NCBI GenBank assembly: GCA_903927745.1
Contig: CAIYOH010000137.1
Coordinates: 1 to 52,177, forward strand
Reading direction: 5' to 3'
DNA from: an uncultured Mycobacteriaceae bacterium
GTDB taxonomy: Bacteria > Actinomycetota > Actinomycetes > Mycobacteriales > Mycobacteriaceae
DNA length: 52,177 nt
Shown: positions 51,637-52,177 of the stretch, piece by piece
Layout: each line of letters starts with the position of its first letter
Numbering within the stretch: position 1 is the stretch's first letter
Translations under genes and position numbers: made by a program
The notes under the pieces: model-generated
Seen by the model: the letters and a program-made list of their open reading frames with translations, nothing else
Databases searched by the model: none
What the model was told of the DNA's origin: nothing

Positions 51637-51664
51637 AGTGCAGGATCGGTGCACAGGAGCGGCG

Positions 51665-52177
51665 CTACGCCGCGATGCCGAACATGGTGGCCATGCCGGT
51701 CGCCATCATCGCCTGCCACCCGGCGTCGAGGGAGCGATGCTCCGACGCTGGGGGCCCGGCCTTGCGTAGGGACACGTAGCGACTAATCCAGCAGAGCGCG
51801 GCGGCTGCGAAAACAACGGTCCACAACCAGTTCACCGCGCCGACCCATGCGGGATGGCCGCCGTGCGATGACGAGGCATCCATGCCGCCCATGCTCGAGC
51901 CGGCCATGCCGCCCATGTCATCCATGCCGCCGATGCCGTCTGCGCCCGTACCGGTCATGCCGCCCATCAGGGCATACATCCACGCCATCGCCACCATCAT
52001 CACCGTGCTGTAGCCGTTGACGATGCGAGGGCCGGCCCCGGCGATGGTCACGGCCACGAACCAGACCGCGGCGATCACGAAGAACACCATGGGGCCGACG
52101 GCGTGCCCGGTGGTGGTTAACGCCGCACCGCGGGGCCAGGCCATCACCGCCATCGCCACCGACATGGTGAGGTGCAA
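51665..52177 (-). CDS. DUF5134 membrane protein with Met/His-rich loop (5' end outside window)
   Basis: At least 170 C-terminal residues of a DUF5134 protein. Its true start lies beyond the right edge, since the sequence begins inside a helix (MSVAMAVMAWP). Four or more hydrophobic helices are visible. Between two of them is a loop rich in Met, Gly and Asp, ending SSSHGGH (about 80-108), of the type that binds copper(I) or similar soft metals. Function unknown; metal link is inference. Confidence 0.78.
   Translation of the reverse strand: MHLTMSVAMAVMAWPRGAALTTTGHAVGPMVFFVIAAVWFVAVTIAGAGPRIVNGYSTVMMVAMAWMYALMGGMTGTGADGIGGMDDMGGMAGSSMGGMDASSSHGGHPAWVGAVNWLWTVVFAAAALCWISRYVSLRKAGPPASEHRSLDAGWQAMMATGMATMFGIAA

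Overview
The window is high-G+C chromosomal DNA from a Mycobacterium/Mycolicibacterium-type actinobacterium. The evidence is a long run of mycobacterial core genes (sigA, ppgK, suhB, cei, DUF4193, DUF3093, dut, DUF3710, DUF3159, ceoB/ceoC, dxs, rnd, hemE-hemY-hemQ, msrB, aftC, a RibD-C protein, zapE) in the order I recall for M. tuberculosis Rv2670c-Rv2703, plus frequent GTG starts, Cei, AftC, LpqN-type and DUF732 proteins and a mycofactocin-type SDR. No species can be named from sequence alone.

Layout. 1-5.6 kb is accessory: a partial haloalkane-dehalogenase-like hydrolase, a CocE-type hydrolase, a small Cys-rich protein, a DUF952 protein, a Gly/Met-rich winged-helix protein and a MarR-FAD monooxygenase pair. 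5.9-36 kb is the conserved backbone. It covers transcription (sigA), polyphosphate/inositol metabolism (ppgK, suhB), envelope integrity (cei), nucleotide hygiene (dut), potassium handling (ceoB/ceoC divergent from a KimA-like permease), RNA methylation, an ArsB-type carrier with a CBS partner, isoprenoid entry (dxs), RNase D, a crotonase, coproporphyrin-dependent haem synthesis, methionine sulfoxide repair with arabinan branching (msrB-aftC), a lipoprotein of hydrolase fold, a RibD-C reductase and zapE. A DUF559/AbiEi-type gene bracketed by 31-bp repeats sits between hemQ and msrB. 36-45 kb is mixed: an O-methyltransferase, DUF732 and LpqN-like secreted proteins, an IS1081-like remnant, four tRNAs (Val-GAC, Cys-GCA and Gly-GCC on the minus strand, Val-CAC on the plus strand), a PPOX/FDOR protein, DUF2256, a mycofactocin-type SDR, CycA and a ThrE-like exporter.

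45.3-50.6 kb is a tightly overlapping minus-strand operon: amidohydrolase, LIP-type lipase, M24 peptidase, and a second M24 homologue that has lost four of five metal ligands. It has a candidate operator upstream, and it is the best candidate here for an uncharacterised pathway. The right end holds a zf-HC2 anti-sigma-like membrane protein and a partial DUF5134 membrane protein with a Met/His-rich loop.

The most notable unexplained signals are: (1) a SigA whose Lys/Ala N-terminus is greatly lengthened by a 15-bp tandem repeat; (2) the repeat-flanked DUF559 gene; (3) the active/degenerate M24 pair in the four-gene operon; (4) the Met/Gly-rich PadR-like protein with clustered palindromes upstream; (5) a secreted hydrolase-fold lipoprotein with Asn in place of the nucleophile Ser. 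Family names are from memory of sequence patterns; no search was run.
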